This document shows, one piece after another, positions 39,229-48,346 of a DNA stretch of 64,000 nt. How positions within the stretch are numbered: the first letter of the stretch is position 1; every line of letters begins with the position of its first letter. This stretch comes from Sphingobacteriales bacterium (GTDB lineage: Bacteria > Bacteroidota > Bacteroidia > Chitinophagales > UBA2359): the NCBI GenBank assembly GCA_016711295.1, contig JADJTE010000017.1, positions 39,785-103,784 of the forward strand. The letters are read 5' to 3'. The position numbers and the translations under genes were made by a program. The notes beneath the pieces are model-generated. The model made no database searches and was not told the origin of the DNA. It was given only the letters and a program-made list of their open reading frames with translations.

Positions 39229-40029
39229 ATGTTGTATAAAATTGGTATTTGGCTCTATACCGCTTGGGCTTTGTTCATATTTGGTATATTTCTTGCTTTT
39301 GCTTTGCCTTGGGCGCGATTTACGGCTTGGTGCTGGGGCGAGCGGCGCGGTTTGCCTTACCTGCTGCGCTATTGTCAATTTTGGGCAAAAACTTGGGCAC
39401 GGCTTATCGGGCTGCGCTTTGTGGTGCGCAACCGCGAACTGTTAGACCCCAAGCAGCAATATGTGTTTGTGCCCAACCATACAGCCAACGGCGATACGTT
39501 TGTGATGGTAGCCGCCCTCAATCATGTTTTTACGGCTTTGGGCAAAAAAGAAGTAGGCAGTATGCCGCTGATGGGCTATTTGTTTCGGCGCGTGTGCGTA
39601 TTGGTAGATAGAAAAGACACCGCCGACCGCCGCCGCAGCGTAGAAGAACTCAAAAAGCGAGCGGGTTATGGTGTCTCCGTTTTGTTATTCCCCGAAGGTA
39701 CGTTTCCGAGCCAACCCGATGTGCTTTTATTGCCATTCCATTCGGGGGCATTTCGTGTTGCCATTGAACTGCAATTGCCCATTGTGCCCATCGTGCTGAC
39801 GAATGCCCGCCAAATGTTTAGCAACAACAAATTGCCTTTGCGCCCCTGCACAATTACGTGTATCTATACGCCGCCTATCGATACTGCGGGTATGGGCGAG
39901 GCGGATATACCCTTGCTCAAGGAACAAGTATATCAGCGTATAGCGGCGATGGTCTTAGAGCACGAGCCATTGTTTAACGGCACCCGACCTAACCCGCATT
40001 GGACACAAGTTCCTGATGCTGTATCGTAA
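39229..40029 (+). CDS. 1-acyl-sn-glycerol-3-phosphate acyltransferase (PlsC family)
   Basis: A 266-residue membrane-associated acyltransferase making phosphatidic acid. The catalytic H-x4-D motif is NHTANGDT (around residues 84-91). The glycerol-3-phosphate/lysophosphatidate-binding LFPEGTFPSQ motif and the later LPIVPIVLTNARQ follow. An N-terminal hydrophobic helix (ALFIFGIFLAFALPW) anchors it in the inner membrane. The final GTRPNPHW segment resembles other Bacteroidota members. Confidence 0.88.
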   Translation: MLYKIGIWLYTAWALFIFGIFLAFALPWARFTAWCWGERRGLPYLLRYCQFWAKTWARLIGLRFVVRNRELLDPKQQYVFVPNHTANGDTFVMVAALNHVFTALGKKEVGSMPLMGYLFRRVCVLVDRKDTADRRRSVEELKKRAGYGVSVLLFPEGTFPSQPDVLLLPFHSGAFRVAIELQLPIVPIVLTNARQMFSNNKLPLRPCTITCIYTPPIDTAGMGEADIPLLKEQVYQRIAAMVLEHEPLFNGTRPNPHWTQVPDAVS

Positions 40030-40106
40030 GGCTATCAACTGAATGAAAGGCATTTAGTGGTCTGATTTTTAAATTTCGGTAACAAATTTTGCTCAATGCT
40101 GCTTGG

Positions 40107-40331
40107 TAGCAAGGGCGCAGGCAAGATGTCCAAGTTATTTTTTTACTCAAAATTAGAAATCACTAATAGGAATATCGTTTTTAAGCCCCGTATGGGCGAC
40201 ATCCTAATAGAAAGTAAAGACGACATAGCAATAAAAGCCCCGTAGGGGTGATATTCTAATGGCCTGTGTTATAAATTGTAGCAAGGGCGCAGGCAAGATG
40301 TCCAAGTTATTTTTTTACTCAAAATTAGAAA
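40107..40331. repeat. Duplicated 53-bp segment flanking a GCCCCGTAGGGG-type sequence
   Basis: The 53-bp segment at 40107-40159 is repeated exactly at 40279-40331. Between them lie two copies of a short motif, AAGCCCCGTATGGGCGACAT and AAAGCCCCGTAGGGGTGATA. No gene is evident in the 40030-40633 gap; an open frame there is composed of repeat sequence. Confidence 0.85.
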
Positions 40332-40376
40332 CCACAAATAGAAAGACTGGAATAAGCATTTTCTGAGCTTTACAAT

Positions 40377-40464
40377 CTTGTGAGCGAGGTCGAACAACCT
40401 TGTGAGCGAAGTCGAACAACCTTGTGAGCGAAGTCGAACAACCTTGTGAGCGAGGTCGAACAAG
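40377..40464. repeat. 22-bp tandem repeat, four copies
   Basis: CTTGTGAGCGAGGTCGAACA plus AC is repeated four times in tandem (40377, 40399, 40421, 40443), with only an A/G change. The copies are directly adjacent, so this is not a CRISPR array. Confidence 0.92.
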
Positions 40465-40633
40465 CAAAATAAGGGCAGGAACAAATGCGACCTAAAAACA
40501 TAAATCAGAGCAAAGAAGTACACCGCCTAAATAGTGTTGTTTTTCGATTATTTTGTCGGTGTGTATCTTGGGGTAAGCCTTCTATGTGCGACAAACCTAT
40601 AAGACTTTCAGCCGACAAATTTACTGAAATATA

Positions 40634-41446
40634 TCAATAGTTACGAATGCGCTTAAATAGCCGCATCGCGTTTCGGGTAGTTGCGGCGGCTACTTCGTTG
40701 AGGCTTATACCTTTGATGTCGGCTATTTTTTGGGCTATGAGCGGTATATGCGCACTCTCGTTGCGCTTGGCATTGGGGTCGCGCATGCTTCTGAATGGTT
40801 CGGGAGTCAGATAAGGCGAGTCGGTTTCTAATACGATATGTGCCAAATCGGTGGCTGCTACTACGGCGGCTTGGTTGCCTTTTTTGTGTGTAACTGTTCC
40901 GCCGATACCGATATAGAAATTGGGCAAGCGATTGGCAAGGGCAGCGGCATCGTCTTCGTTGCCACTAAAACAATGAAATACGCCACTCAACCGCTCGTCG
41001 TAATGTTGGCAGATGAGGTCAAAAACTTCTGCGTGCGAGTTGCGGCAATGCAACACGATGGGCAAATCGTAGGTTTTAGCCCATTCGATATGCTGTACTA
41101 ATGATTGAGCTTGTTCGTCGCGGTAGGTCAAATCCCAATAAAAATCTAAGCCTGTTTCGCCGATGGCATAGTATTGGTCGGCGTGTTGTGCTAAGACTTG
41201 GGCTATAAACTGTGTTTCTGCTTCCCAATTGGCTTTCACCGAACAAGGGTGCAAGCCAATCATAGGGAAACAATAATCGGGAAATTGGGCGCATAAGGCT
41301 TCGAGGCTTGCTTGGTGGTCGCGGTCGATGCTCGGCAGCAATATCCGCTCAACTCCGGCGGCTACGGCGCGTTGCACCATAGCCGCACGGTCATTGTCGA
41401 ACTCAGGCAAGTATAGATGGGCATGAGTATCGCAAAAAAACGGCAT
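40634..41446 (-). CDS. TatD family metal-dependent hydrolase
   Basis: A 270-residue TIM-barrel hydrolase of the TatD DNase family. Metal ligands are visible in DTHAHLY near the N-terminus, the glutamate in GETGLDFYWD, the histidines in VLHCRNSH and GVFHCFSG, and the aspartate in LETDSPYLTPEPFR. TatD proteins act as 3'-5' exonucleases or deoxyribonucleases, linked to DNA repair and turnover. It starts 8 bp after the small companion gene of the NSS transporter, so the three genes probably form one operon read leftwards from 43102. Confidence 0.93.
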   Translation of the reverse strand: MPFFCDTHAHLYLPEFDNDRAAMVQRAVAAGVERILLPSIDRDHQASLEALCAQFPDYCFPMIGLHPCSVKANWEAETQFIAQVLAQHADQYYAIGETGLDFYWDLTYRDEQAQSLVQHIEWAKTYDLPIVLHCRNSHAEVFDLICQHYDERLSGVFHCFSGNEDDAAALANRLPNFYIGIGGTVTHKKGNQAAVVAATDLAHIVLETDSPYLTPEPFRSMRDPNAKRNESAHIPLIAQKIADIKGISLNEVAAATTRNAMRLFKRIRNY

Positions 41447-41453
41447 ATTTTTG

Positions 41454-41588
41454 TTATAGGTCGTTATCTATATATGAGTCGGGTTCGTTGCGGGGCGGTG
41501 TGCGCAATACTTTTATAAAAAAGTAAATAGTAAAGCCCGTGATGATTAGCACAGATGCGAGAAGTGTGATTAAGGCGGAGGTGTTCAT
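41454..41588 (-). CDS. 44-residue single-span membrane protein, possible MetS-like NSS transporter small subunit
   Basis: A short gene encoding MNTSALITLLASVLIITGF, a transmembrane helix, then a basic/polar tail ending PDSYIDNDL. Its ATG overlaps the TGA of the NSS transporter (ATGA, 41585-41588), implying translational coupling. Some NSS transporters, such as the methionine/alanine importer MetPS, require a small one-helix subunit encoded just downstream. Size, topology and position fit this idea; sequence similarity to MetS was not tested. Confidence 0.65.
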   Translation of the reverse strand: MNTSALITLLASVLIITGFTIYFFIKVLRTPPRNEPDSYIDNDL

Positions 41589-43102
41589 GAGGTAAATCTC
41601 CCTTCTTTTAAGCGTTTTTGATAAGCAATATAGACTAAGTAGGCGATGCCAGCGAATAAGGCAAGCAGCAATATGCGCGAGCCTACTACGTATGGATTAG
41701 AGAAATCGATGATTTTTTTGTATAAATCGGGCAGGCTACCCACAAATACACCTAATAGGAATAGCGGTGTTACGTATTTGATAATAAAGCGGTAGATGGT
41801 AGGTACTTGTATGTCGCCGCCTTCATTGATTTCTTTCCAGCCTTTGTCCATGCCAAATACCCAAGCAAACAAGATAATTTCGAGTAATGCAAATACAACT
41901 AAGGATACCGTTCCTGCCCAATAGTCATATTCGTCAAATACACCGTGGTTAAAAAATAATACCGTAGGTAAGCCCAATATAAAGACTGCCGCGCCAAAAG
42001 TCCAAGCCGATTTAGAGCGCGTCCACTTAAATTCGTCTTGTAAAAAACCCATACACGGCGTGCCCATTGCCAATGACGAGGTGATACCTGCAAAAAATAG
42101 CAGGCAAAACCAAGCAAAACCCGCCAAAGCCGATAACAGCGGTCCCCATTGGGTGAATAAATAAGGCAAGGTTCTGAAACCCAAGCCCAGACCGCCTGTT
42201 TGGGTCATTTCAACTACGCGCTCGATGCCCAAATAGCCAATAGCAATAGGTATGAGGATAGAACTACCCAGAACGACTTCGACAAACTCGTTCATCCAGC
42301 CCGCACTCATGGCATTGAGGGCTATGTCGTCCTTAGAACGAATATAAGAAGCATAACATTGGATAGAACCCATACCGACCGACAGCGTGAAAAAGATTTG
42401 TCCTGCTGCTGCCAACCATACCTTGGGCGACCATATAGTGCTGAAATCGGGTGTCCATAGATAGTTTAAACCTACTACGCCATCAAAAACCGCGCCGTCG
42501 CTGCCTTCTTTGAGCGTCAGACCGCGTATAGCTAAAAATATACCGAATAAAATGAGCAAAGGCATACCTACTTTGGCGGCTTTTTCGACACCGCCGCTCA
42601 AACCTCGGCTCAGAATCCAGGTGTTCATCAATAAGCAAATCAGCCAGAATAAGACAGGCTCCCAAGTATTAAGCCCTACATAAGTGCTAAAAAATGAAGA
42701 GACCTCTTCGGACGATTTGCCCAAAAAGGTGCCCGCCAAAGAATGCCACATATAAGAAAGTGTCCAACTCTCTAAGTAGCAATAATAGGCAGCTACTGCT
42801 AAATTGGTAAAAATGCCAAATACGCCTACATATTTCCAAAACGAGCGTTTATCCATCGAATCTAAAATAAACGGCGTGCTGTGGTGCCCGTGTTTGCCGC
42901 CGAAGCGTCCCATAGACCACTCTACCCACAGCAAAGGTATGCCCATCAGCAAAAAACATACAAAATAAGGGATAATAAACGCGCCGCCACCGTTTTGGAT
43001 AGCCTGCACCGGAAAACGCAAAAAATTGCCCAATCCGACCGCATTGCCTGCCATAGCCAAAACCAAACCCACGCGCGAACCCCAGGACTCTGCCTTACTC
43101 AT
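41585..43102 (-). CDS. Sodium-dependent transporter, neurotransmitter:sodium symporter (SNF/NSS) family
   Basis: About 505 residues. It begins MSKAESWGSRVGLVLAMAGNAVGLGNFLRFP, the NSS first-helix signature with the sodium-binding GNAVGLGN. It continues with NGGGAFIIPYF and about 12 membrane segments. NSS transporters move amino acids or related solutes into the cell with sodium; the solute is unknown. The start at 43102 matches family N-termini, and a TACATTTG box lies at 43142-43149. An in-frame extension to 43213 is not needed. It is followed by the overlapping small membrane gene and TatD. Confidence 0.93.
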   Translation of the reverse strand: MSKAESWGSRVGLVLAMAGNAVGLGNFLRFPVQAIQNGGGAFIIPYFVCFLLMGIPLLWVEWSMGRFGGKHGHHSTPFILDSMDKRSFWKYVGVFGIFTNLAVAAYYCYLESWTLSYMWHSLAGTFLGKSSEEVSSFFSTYVGLNTWEPVLFWLICLLMNTWILSRGLSGGVEKAAKVGMPLLILFGIFLAIRGLTLKEGSDGAVFDGVVGLNYLWTPDFSTIWSPKVWLAAAGQIFFTLSVGMGSIQCYASYIRSKDDIALNAMSAGWMNEFVEVVLGSSILIPIAIGYLGIERVVEMTQTGGLGLGFRTLPYLFTQWGPLLSALAGFAWFCLLFFAGITSSLAMGTPCMGFLQDEFKWTRSKSAWTFGAAVFILGLPTVLFFNHGVFDEYDYWAGTVSLVVFALLEIILFAWVFGMDKGWKEINEGGDIQVPTIYRFIIKYVTPLFLLGVFVGSLPDLYKKIIDFSNPYVVGSRILLLALFAGIAYLVYIAYQKRLKEGRFTS

Positions 43103-43141
43103 AATGAAACGTTGTGCTTTTGAAGTTAGTGAAAATTTCGC

Positions 43142-43149
43142 CAAATGTA
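43142..43149 (-). promoter_or_regulatory. TAnnTTTG promoter box for the NSS transporter operon
   Basis: Reads TACATTTG on the minus strand, 39 bp before the transporter ATG at 43102. Confidence 0.45.
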
Positions 43150-43233
43150 GTAAATCTTTGCTTAATGAGTACGCTAACAAGTCTATTTTCCGAAAAAATA
43201 TGCACAGAAACAACCCAACTACTAAAAATACCG

Positions 43234-43241
43234 TAACTTTG
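43234..43241 (+). promoter_or_regulatory. TAnnTTTG promoter box for the DUF4835 gene
   Basis: TAACTTTG on the plus strand, about 110 bp before the ATG at 43352. It is divergent from the NSS transporter promoter about 85 bp away. Confidence 0.4.
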
Positions 43242-43351
43242 CCTTAGTTTTACGCCAAACCAACATATTGCCCAGCTCTTGTTTGCCGTTTCTATCAACA
43301 AAAGCAAAAATACTTCCCCCCTCTTTTTGTATAGATAATACGAAAGCCATT

Positions 43352-44373
43352 ATGCCATATTTCATCTTATACCTCGCTTTGGCTGCCACCTTGATGGTTA
43401 GCTACTTGCCCGCGCAAGCCCAAGAAATTAATGCCGTTGTGACGGTACAAACGCCCAAACTACAACTCGTAGACCCGCGCACGTTTCGCGTTTTGGAGAA
43501 CGACCTGCGCGAGTTTATCAACGGACGCAAATGGACAGATGACTCTTTCAAACCCGAAGAACGAGTGCAATGCTCTTTCTTGATTACGATTATGGAAGAG
43601 CTATCTACCAGCCGTTTTAAGGCACAAATCACCGTCCAATCGAACCGACCCGTCTATAATTCGTCGTATAATACGGTATTGTTCAACTTTCAGGACAAAA
43701 GCTTGGAGTTCGATTACGTCGAATCGCAAGCCATCGATTTTAATGAAAATACCTACCTCAACGAATTAAGCGCGGTAGTGGGTTATTATGTATACCTAAT
43801 ATTGGGCATGGACTATGATAGCTTTTCGCCGCAAGGCGGCACGCCCTATTTTATGCGTGCCCAGCAAATCATCAATAGTGCGCAAAACAAATCGCCCGAC
43901 AAATCGTGGGTGCCCCAAGGCGTAACCCGCAATCGCTATTGGACGATAGAAAACCTATTGAGCAACAAATTCAAAAATTATCGCCAAGCCACCTATACCT
44001 ACCACCGCCTGGGCTTAGACGAAATGTATGCCGACCCTAATGCCGCTCGCACCGCTATTGCCAATGCCATAGCTATGGTCGAAAAAGCCCGCGCCGATAA
44101 TCCTACGTCTATACTCAGCGAAATATTTGTGAATGCCAAAGGCGATGAAATTGTAAGTATATTTGCCGATAAACAAGTGCCGCCCCCCGACAAAATGAAA
44201 GCCTACAATTCGATGATGGCACTTGATGCCGCCAACAAATCTACCTACGACAAAATCAATAGTAGCCTCAAAGACGCTTCGCCCAGCAATATGGCAAAAA
44301 TGCCAACCAAAACGGTATGCCTGACATGGGCATGCCCGGCGGCGGCTTCGACCGATTCGGAAAAGGGCAGTAG
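43352..44373 (+). CDS. DUF4835/PorD-like type IX secretion protein
   Basis: About 340 residues. A signal peptide (MPYFILYLALAATLMVSYLPAQAQ) precedes EINAVVTVQTPKLQLVDPRTFRVLENDLREFIN (family start). The region continues with CSFLITIMEE, PVYNSSYNTVLFNFQD and YYVYLILGMDYDSFSPQGGTPYF, all typical of DUF4835, which is annotated as PorD in type IX secretion. A frameshift near 44295 (A run) makes the open frame run on to 44464. In the other frame the protein ends NQNGMPDMGMPGGGFDRFG..., stopping at 44373, which is the better C-terminus. Periplasmic or outer-membrane location is expected. Confidence 0.82.
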
Positions 44374-44414
44374 GGACACAGGCGTGCATCGTTGGGTTTT
44401 ATATTTCAAATATC

Positions 44415-44500
44415 GTGACTATTTAGACGATAGGCTTTTGGGTATGGGCTTATTTAGCCAATAATGCCCGACCTCGTTGCACATTCGAACAGTAATCCGA
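44415..44500 (-). mobile_element. Degenerate fragment of the miniature element
   Basis: It begins GTGACTATTTAG, a one-base variant of the element end. GGGTATGGG, TAATGCCCGACCTCG and CATTCGAACAG follow in the same order as in copies 3 and 6. The right end is missing and no target duplication is seen, so it is an old or truncated copy. Confidence 0.6.
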
Positions 44501-44557
44501 TTTTTTAGTTTTATATACTTGCTTTACACGAGTTTTATGCCTACGACATTCTTCAGC

Positions 44558-44733
44558 AAATTATATCTTGCATAAATTCCCCCTCTTTGAGGCAGGGCGG
44601 TAAGTTCCCCCTCTTTGAGGGGGTTAGGGGGAGTTCTTAACATTCCATTAATATCTCAATTATCTAAAACGCTATTTCCTAAGTCCTAACGCTTGGAAAT
44701 GGAAGCACAACAGGCAAAATTGATACTCAAAAC
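44558..44733 (+). repeat. Left direct repeat flanking the MmeI-like gene
   Basis: Nearly identical to 48118-48325. It contains ATTATATCTTGCATAAATTC, hairpin-forming CCCCCTCTTTGAGGGGG units, TTAGGGGGAGTTCTTAACAT, and ends AATACTCAAAAC-like just before a miniature element. About 50 bp further left (from 44505) similarity continues more weakly (TTTTTAGTTTTATA, ACGAGTTTTATGCCTACG). Confidence 0.9.
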
Positions 44734-44854
44734 GTAACTATTTAGACTTGTAGGGAAATAGCCATTTCTAATCGAATATGCAATGATTTCAGGCATTATT
44801 AGATAGGTATATCCCAAAAACCCATGCCCAAAACCATAGACCCTAAATAGTTAT
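44734..44854 (+). mobile_element. Miniature inverted-repeat element, copy 4
   Basis: A 121-bp element with ends GTAACTATTTAG and CTAAATAGTTAT. Its interior is as in copies 1, 2 and 5, with the extra AAATAGCCATTTCTAATCG. No clear target duplication remains. It is inserted at the right edge of the left direct repeat, 40 bp before the MmeI-like gene. Confidence 0.85.
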
Positions 44855-44893
44855 CAAATTCTAACTTAACAGTCGGATAAATACTACAACAAA

Positions 44894-45184
44894 ATGGTGC
44901 TTAGTTGGAACGAAATAAAAGACCGTGCATTAAAATTCTCAAAAGAATGGAAAGGAACTGAAAACGAAGAAGCAGATGTAAAGCCGTTTTTAGACGCTTT
45001 TTTTGACGTTTTCGGCATTACACGCAAAAAAATTGGCACATTTGAACATCGAGTAAAAAAACTTGATGACGGAAACGGCTATATCGACTTGCTCTGGAAA
45101 GGCGTTATCCTTGTTGAAATGAAAAGCAAGGGAAAAGCCTTGACAAAGCCTTTATACAAGCAAAAGACTACACCGCAGGACTAA
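44894..45184 (+). CDS. MmeI-like type IIL restriction-modification enzyme, N-terminal nuclease part
   Basis: First part of a single-chain restriction-modification protein. It shows the MmeI-family start (LSWNEIKDRALKFSKEWKG...DVKPFLDAFFDVFGI) and a PD-(D/E)XK nuclease site, Asp in GYIDLLW and Glu-x-Lys in VEMKSK. The open frame shifts near 45145. The correct frame reads DKAFIQAKDYTAGLKQ and continues into 45211-47415. Such enzymes cut DNA at a fixed distance from an asymmetric methylated site and use one methyltransferase for modification. Confidence 0.85.
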   Translation: MVLSWNEIKDRALKFSKEWKGTENEEADVKPFLDAFFDVFGITRKKIGTFEHRVKKLDDGNGYIDLLWKGVILVEMKSKGKALTKPLYKQKTTPQD

Positions 45185-45210
45185 AACAACATGAGCTACC
45201 AAAATATATT

Positions 45211-47415
45211 TTGGTATGCGACTTCGACATTTTCAGGCTTTACGATGCCGAAGAAAATACAACCATCGAGTTCAAACTTGCCGACTTGCTTAGCAATGTC
45301 CGGCATTTTGCTTATTTGATAGGCTATCAAAAGAAAGTTTACAAGGAGCAAGACCCTGCCAACATTAGAGCAGCTGAATTGATGGGCAAACTGCACGACC
45401 GATTAGAAGAAATTGGCTACACAGGTCATCCGCTCGAAGTGTACTTGGTGCGCTTGCTTTTCTGTTTGTTTGCCGAAGATACCTCAATTTTCTCCAAACA
45501 ACAATTTCAAGAATACATCGAACAACGCACCAACGAAGACGGTTCTGACCTTGCTGCCAAATTGCAAGAACTCTTTCAGGTGCTGAATACGCCGAGAGAC
45601 AAGCGTTTCAAAAATTTGGACGAGCAATTGGGCGATTTTCCACACTTGAACGGAAAATTGTTTGAAGAACTATTGCCCACAGCGAGTTTTGACAGCAAAA
45701 TGCGGCAGGCTTTGTTAAATTGTTGTTATCTCGATTGGAGTAAAATTTCGCCCGCCATTTTCGGATCTATGTTCCAAAGCGTAATGAACCCCAAAGAACG
45801 CAGAAATTTGGGCGCACACTACACCAGCGAAACCAACATTCTCAAACTCATTAAGCCGCTTTTCTTAGACGAACTTTGGGCAGAGTTTGATAAAGTGAGC
45901 CACGACCCTACAAAACTGACGCATTTTCACAACAAATTGGCGAGTTTGAGGTTTCTTGACCCTGCTTGTGGTTGTGGAAATTTTTTGGTGGTTACTTATC
46001 GCGAATTGCGCTTGTTAGAATTTCAAGTAATTACAACGCTTCAAAAACTGAATAAGCGAATACACCAAATGGAATTTATCGACATTTCGCTATTTTTTAG
46101 GGTGAATGTCGACCAATTTTATGGTATAGAATACGAAGAATTTCCTGCACAGATTGCACAAGTAGCCATGTGGCTCATAGACCACCAAATGAATATGTAT
46201 TGTAGCATGGAAACGGGTGAGAAATTATTTAGAATACCGTTGGCTAAGTCGGCAAATATTGTTCACGGAAATGCATTACAGGTTAATTGGCAAGGTTTGT
46301 TAAACCCTGTGAACAGTCATACTATTTACGCCGAACATGCCAATATTGTGAGCGAACCCGAAATTCCTTATGGTACGGTAAATGTAGTTACTAAAACATA
46401 CTCCCACAAAACAAAAGCCGAGTTTGACCAAGAAAACACGACCGAAACACGTTACGATTATATTTTGGGCAATCCGCCTTTTATCGGCTCAAAGCTAATG
46501 GCTCAAAAACAGCGCGACGAAGTGGCGAATGAGTTTGAAAACCTACAAGGCAGCGGCGTTTTGGATTACGTAACGGCTTGGTATGCCAAAGCCGCAAAAT
46601 ATATTCAGGGTACAAAAATAAAAGTAGCGTTTGTAAGCACCAACTCTATTGTGCAAGGCGAGCAAACCGCCATACTTTGGGGCTATTTGATGAATAAATA
46701 CGGCATCAAAATTCATTTTGCACACCGCACGTTTAAGTGGAGCAACGAAGCCAAAGGCAATGCGGCTGTTTATTGTGTGATTATTGGTTTTGCCAATTAT
46801 GACGCAGCAAACAAAAGCATTTTTGACTATGAAAATATCAAAGGCGAAGCCCACGAAATAAATGCGAAAAATATCAATCCGTATTTGCTTGATGCGAAAG
46901 ATATTTTGATTCAAAAAAGAACAACGCCACTTTGTAATGTTTCTATTATGAAATTTGGAAACCAACCTATTGACGGAGGGTTTCTTTTGTTAAATGAAGA
47001 AGAACGGAAGCAAGTGATTGAAAAAGAACCTTTTATAGAAAAATATATCCGTCAGTATGTTGGAAGTCGGGAATTTATAAATAATGAAATTCGTTATTGT
47101 TTATGGTTAAAAGATGCACAACCCGAAGAAATACGTAAATCTGTGTTTATCACTAAACGACTCCAGCAAGTGAGGGAATTTAGACAGAATACGTCTTTAA
47201 AAGAAAAAAATATATTACCATCACAATTCGCACTTGAATCACATCAAGAGAGTGAATATATTATTGTGCCAAGTGTATCTTCCGAAAGAAGACAATATAT
47301 TCCAATAGGTTTTATGCCAAAAAATGTAATAGCAAGTAATTTATGCTTAATTATTCCAAGGGCAACATTATTTGAATTCGGCATCATCACTTCTAAAACC
47401 ACATGGTTTGGGTAA
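45211..47415 (+). CDS. MmeI-like type IIL restriction-modification enzyme, methyltransferase core
   Basis: Central and largest segment, 734 residues in this frame. After a helical connector (LLFCLFAEDTSIF) comes the adenine-methyltransferase fold with the SAM-binding motif DPACGCGNF and the catalytic NPPF in DYILGNPPFIGSK. A target-recognition region follows up to about 47400. The frame shifts near 47395, where THMVWVKNICGRLKSDYRYS should continue into 47403-47816. With the N- and C-terminal parts the protein has about 970 residues, near the usual MmeI length. It is flanked by direct repeats, which suggests it moves as a cassette. Confidence 0.9.
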   Translation: MVCDFDIFRLYDAEENTTIEFKLADLLSNVRHFAYLIGYQKKVYKEQDPANIRAAELMGKLHDRLEEIGYTGHPLEVYLVRLLFCLFAEDTSIFSKQQFQEYIEQRTNEDGSDLAAKLQELFQVLNTPRDKRFKNLDEQLGDFPHLNGKLFEELLPTASFDSKMRQALLNCCYLDWSKISPAIFGSMFQSVMNPKERRNLGAHYTSETNILKLIKPLFLDELWAEFDKVSHDPTKLTHFHNKLASLRFLDPACGCGNFLVVTYRELRLLEFQVITTLQKLNKRIHQMEFIDISLFFRVNVDQFYGIEYEEFPAQIAQVAMWLIDHQMNMYCSMETGEKLFRIPLAKSANIVHGNALQVNWQGLLNPVNSHTIYAEHANIVSEPEIPYGTVNVVTKTYSHKTKAEFDQENTTETRYDYILGNPPFIGSKLMAQKQRDEVANEFENLQGSGVLDYVTAWYAKAAKYIQGTKIKVAFVSTNSIVQGEQTAILWGYLMNKYGIKIHFAHRTFKWSNEAKGNAAVYCVIIGFANYDAANKSIFDYENIKGEAHEINAKNINPYLLDAKDILIQKRTTPLCNVSIMKFGNQPIDGGFLLLNEEERKQVIEKEPFIEKYIRQYVGSREFINNEIRYCLWLKDAQPEEIRKSVFITKRLQQVREFRQNTSLKEKNILPSQFALESHQESEYIIVPSVSSERRQYIPIGFMPKNVIASNLCLIIPRATLFEFGIITSKTTWFG

Positions 47416-47816
47416 AAAATATTTGTGGACGATTGAAAAGCGACTATCGCTATTCTGCTACTATTGTTTATAACAACTATCCATTTCCGCGAGACCCAAG
47501 CGACAAACAAATAAAAGCCATAGAAAAGGCAGCGCAAAAAGTGTTAGATGCGAGAGCGCAGTTTCAATTTTCCTCCAATGAAGAGGCGGCGGGTGGGGCA
47601 AGTTTAGCCGATTTGTACGACCCTTTAACCATGCCACTCGCACTCGTAAAAGCCCATAAAGAGCTTGACAAAGCAGTAGATTTGGCATATCGCTCGCAAC
47701 CTTTCATCAGCGAAGCCAATAGAATGGAATTTTTGTTTGCGCTTTACGAACAATACACCACCGACCTTTTTACCAGCGACAAGAAAAAAACGACAAAAAA
47801 ACAAAAGGCACCCTAA
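47403..47816 (+). CDS. MmeI-like type IIL restriction-modification enzyme, C-terminal part
   Basis: Ends the MmeI-like protein. The family segment CGRLKSDYRYSATIVYNNYPFPRDP is followed by the helical C-terminal domain (KAIEKAAQKVLDARAQF ... LADLYDPLTMPLALVKAHKELDKAVD) and a lysine-rich tail. The first residues of this frame are internal to the true protein. A hairpin at 47911-47949 follows. Confidence 0.88.
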   Translation: MVWVKNICGRLKSDYRYSATIVYNNYPFPRDPSDKQIKAIEKAAQKVLDARAQFQFSSNEEAAGGASLADLYDPLTMPLALVKAHKELDKAVDLAYRSQPFISEANRMEFLFALYEQYTTDLFTSDKKKTTKKQKAP

Positions 47817-47910
47817 AAACGTAATGCTATTGCTATGCAAAAATTCTGAACAAGGAAATCACCGCAAAATAAAGCACCACATTTGACCCGAAAGAGGGTT
47901 TTTGCCGATT

Positions 47911-47949
47911 ATATTGCCGCCTAATACTCTCGCTATTGGGCGGCAATAT
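47911..47949 (+). terminator. Hairpin terminator after the MmeI-like gene
   Basis: ATATTGCCGCC (47911-47921) pairs with GGCGGCAATAT (47939-47949), extended by further A-T pairs. A TTTTT run follows about 12 bases later. Confidence 0.65.
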
Positions 47950-48117
47950 ATTGGCTTGGCTTTTTAGTTTTATACACGTACTTTGCACGAGTTTCATGCC
48001 TACGGCATTCTCAGGCTTGTGCCTATTAGATGTCGCCGATGTGATATGCCTATGACATTTTAAAGGCAATATGTATTAAATATTTTTTTATAATATCGTA
48101 AATTGTTGATAGTCACC

Positions 48118-48325
48118 AAATTATATCTTGCATAAATTCCCCCTCTTTGAGGGGCAGGGCAGTAAGTTCCCCCTCTTTGAGGGGCAGGGCAGTAAGTTCC
48201 CCCTCTTTGAGGGGGTTAGGGGGAGTTCTTAACATTCCATTAATATCTCAATTATCTAAAACGCTATTTCCTAAGTCCTAACGCTTGGAAATGAAAACAT
48301 GGCAGGCAAAATTAATACTCAAAAC
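48118..48325 (+). repeat. Right direct repeat flanking the MmeI-like gene
   Basis: The partner of 44558-44733. It contains an additional copy of the roughly 31-bp TTCCCCCTCTTTGAGGGGCA unit. After AATACTCAAAAC the sequence runs uninterrupted (TTAAAAATCAGACC), whereas the left copy has a miniature element at this point. The repeat therefore shows an element-free version of that insertion site. Confidence 0.9.
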
Positions 48326-48346
48326 TTAAAAATCAGACCAATATCA

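Noticed and set aside
40377..40464. Four 22-bp repeats considered as a small CRISPR array near the cas genes
   Set aside because: The copies are directly adjacent with no spacers and lie 7 kb from cas1.
40269..40523. An 84-codon open frame on the minus strand
   Set aside because: It is made of the 53-bp and 22-bp repeats, has no recognisable domain and no promoter, and is most likely chance.
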